DNA of 64,000 bases. It comes from an uncultured Bacteroidales bacterium (GTDB lineage: Bacteria > Bacteroidota > Bacteroidia > Bacteroidales > Bacteroidaceae). A model generated the notes under the pieces. The model was not told the origin of the DNA and ran no database searches. It saw only the letters and a list, made by a program, of their open reading frames with translations. The DNA is taken from NCBI GenBank assembly GCA_945833885.1, contig CAMAFY010000002.1:78473-142472 (forward strand). The letters run 5' to 3'. The position numbers and the translations under genes are program-made. Positions within the stretch are counted from its first letter, which is position 1. The number at the start of each line of letters is the position of its first letter. Positions 63,749-64,000 of this stretch are shown piece after piece.

Positions 63749-64000
63749 TTACTCGCACCCATCCTTTACCTGGATGATGACACCGGAGTAATTGTCTTGG
63801 GAGCTCTTCTCGCAGAGGAACTTTATGACATCAGCAATCTGTTCCGGCTTACGATTATCCATGAGCCGTTCTTTCATGATGCCTGGCTGCACATACTTGC
63901 TGACACCATCGGAACAAAGGAATATCACATCGCCCGGATGGACCTTGAACTCACGGACGTCGGGCACTGCCACCTCCGGACGATTGGAAAAGAAGCATTT
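63749..64000 (-). CDS. C-terminal part of a PP2C-type protein phosphatase (partial)
   Basis: The gene runs off the right edge; 83 codons are visible. FSNRPEVAVPDVREFKVHPG, then DVIFLCSDGVSKYV and SSQDNYSGVIIQVKDG match the end of bacterial PP2C/Stp phosphatases. The SDG and DN aspartates bind the Mn/Mg centre. Such enzymes remove phosphate from Ser/Thr and often pair with an Hanks-type kinase, which would lie outside the window. A start inside the window (63973) is possible but would cut the domain. Confidence 0.75.
   Translation of the reverse strand, partial: KCFFSNRPEVAVPDVREFKVHPGDVIFLCSDGVSKYVQPGIMKERLMDNRKPEQIADVIKFLCEKSSQDNYSGVIIQVKDGCE

Overview
The window looks like chromosomal DNA from a Bacteroidales bacterium, most likely a Prevotella-like member of the Prevotellaceae. 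Three things point there. Secreted proteins end in a short 'YDLxGRRV...G.I...G' tail typical of Prevotella surface proteins. Many genes are preceded by the Bacteroidetes -7 element TAnnTTTG, in three cases with TTG or TTTG about 20 bp upstream, and Shine-Dalgarno sites are weak or absent. The gene families are also typical: ECF sigma cassettes, 6TM-AraC regulators, a SecDF fusion, WbsX glycosyltransferases, Rpn/PD-(D/E)XK 'transposases' and TlpA proteins. The species call is inference only.

Layout. 1-5.9 kb: end of a cleaved-adhesin surface protein, a polysaccharide deacetylase, an ECF sigma cassette with two exported proteins, and queG. 6.2-8.1 kb: a wrecked defence locus (two broken DUF1016/YhcG nuclease copies, an HsdS tail, a truncated Bro-N gene). 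8.5-14.6 kb: gltB, interrupted by an in-frame TAG, then gltD. 15-25 kb: a GH31 glycosidase with a PA14 insert, a 1503-residue papain-like/LamG/PKD surface protein and a membrane-bound AraC regulator. 25.7-27.4 kb: asnB (minus strand). 28.1-34.4 kb: a membrane coiled-coil protein, a GH108 muramidase, a 1472-residue signal-less protein and a small protein; this resembles an endolysin-assisted export cassette. 36.6-45.7 kb: metG, secDF and two glycosyltransferases. 46.6-48.5 kb: two near-identical tandem Rpn genes. 48.8-62.3 kb: a two-component system and an efflux/ABC-transporter regulon (TolC, TlpA, a gutted TonB-receptor-like gene, HlyD, FtsX permease, ATPase, FtsX permease). 62.3-64 kb: repeats, a HEPN-like fragment and the end of a PP2C phosphatase.

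The most unusual content is in the intergenic DNA. (i) At least six arrays of degenerate repeats share a 22-bp period and a common consensus. (ii) A family of small elements shares terminal inverted repeats ending in GTTCTATAAATT but carries different interiors; one copy supplies the stop codon of a gene. (iii) Four copies of a TGTAGGA/TCCTACA cluster are present, two of them inverted. (iv) Two efflux promoters carry identically spaced paired 17-bp palindromes, presumably bound by the adjacent response regulator.

All calls come from reading the sequence by eye. No database search, folding program or alignment tool was run.
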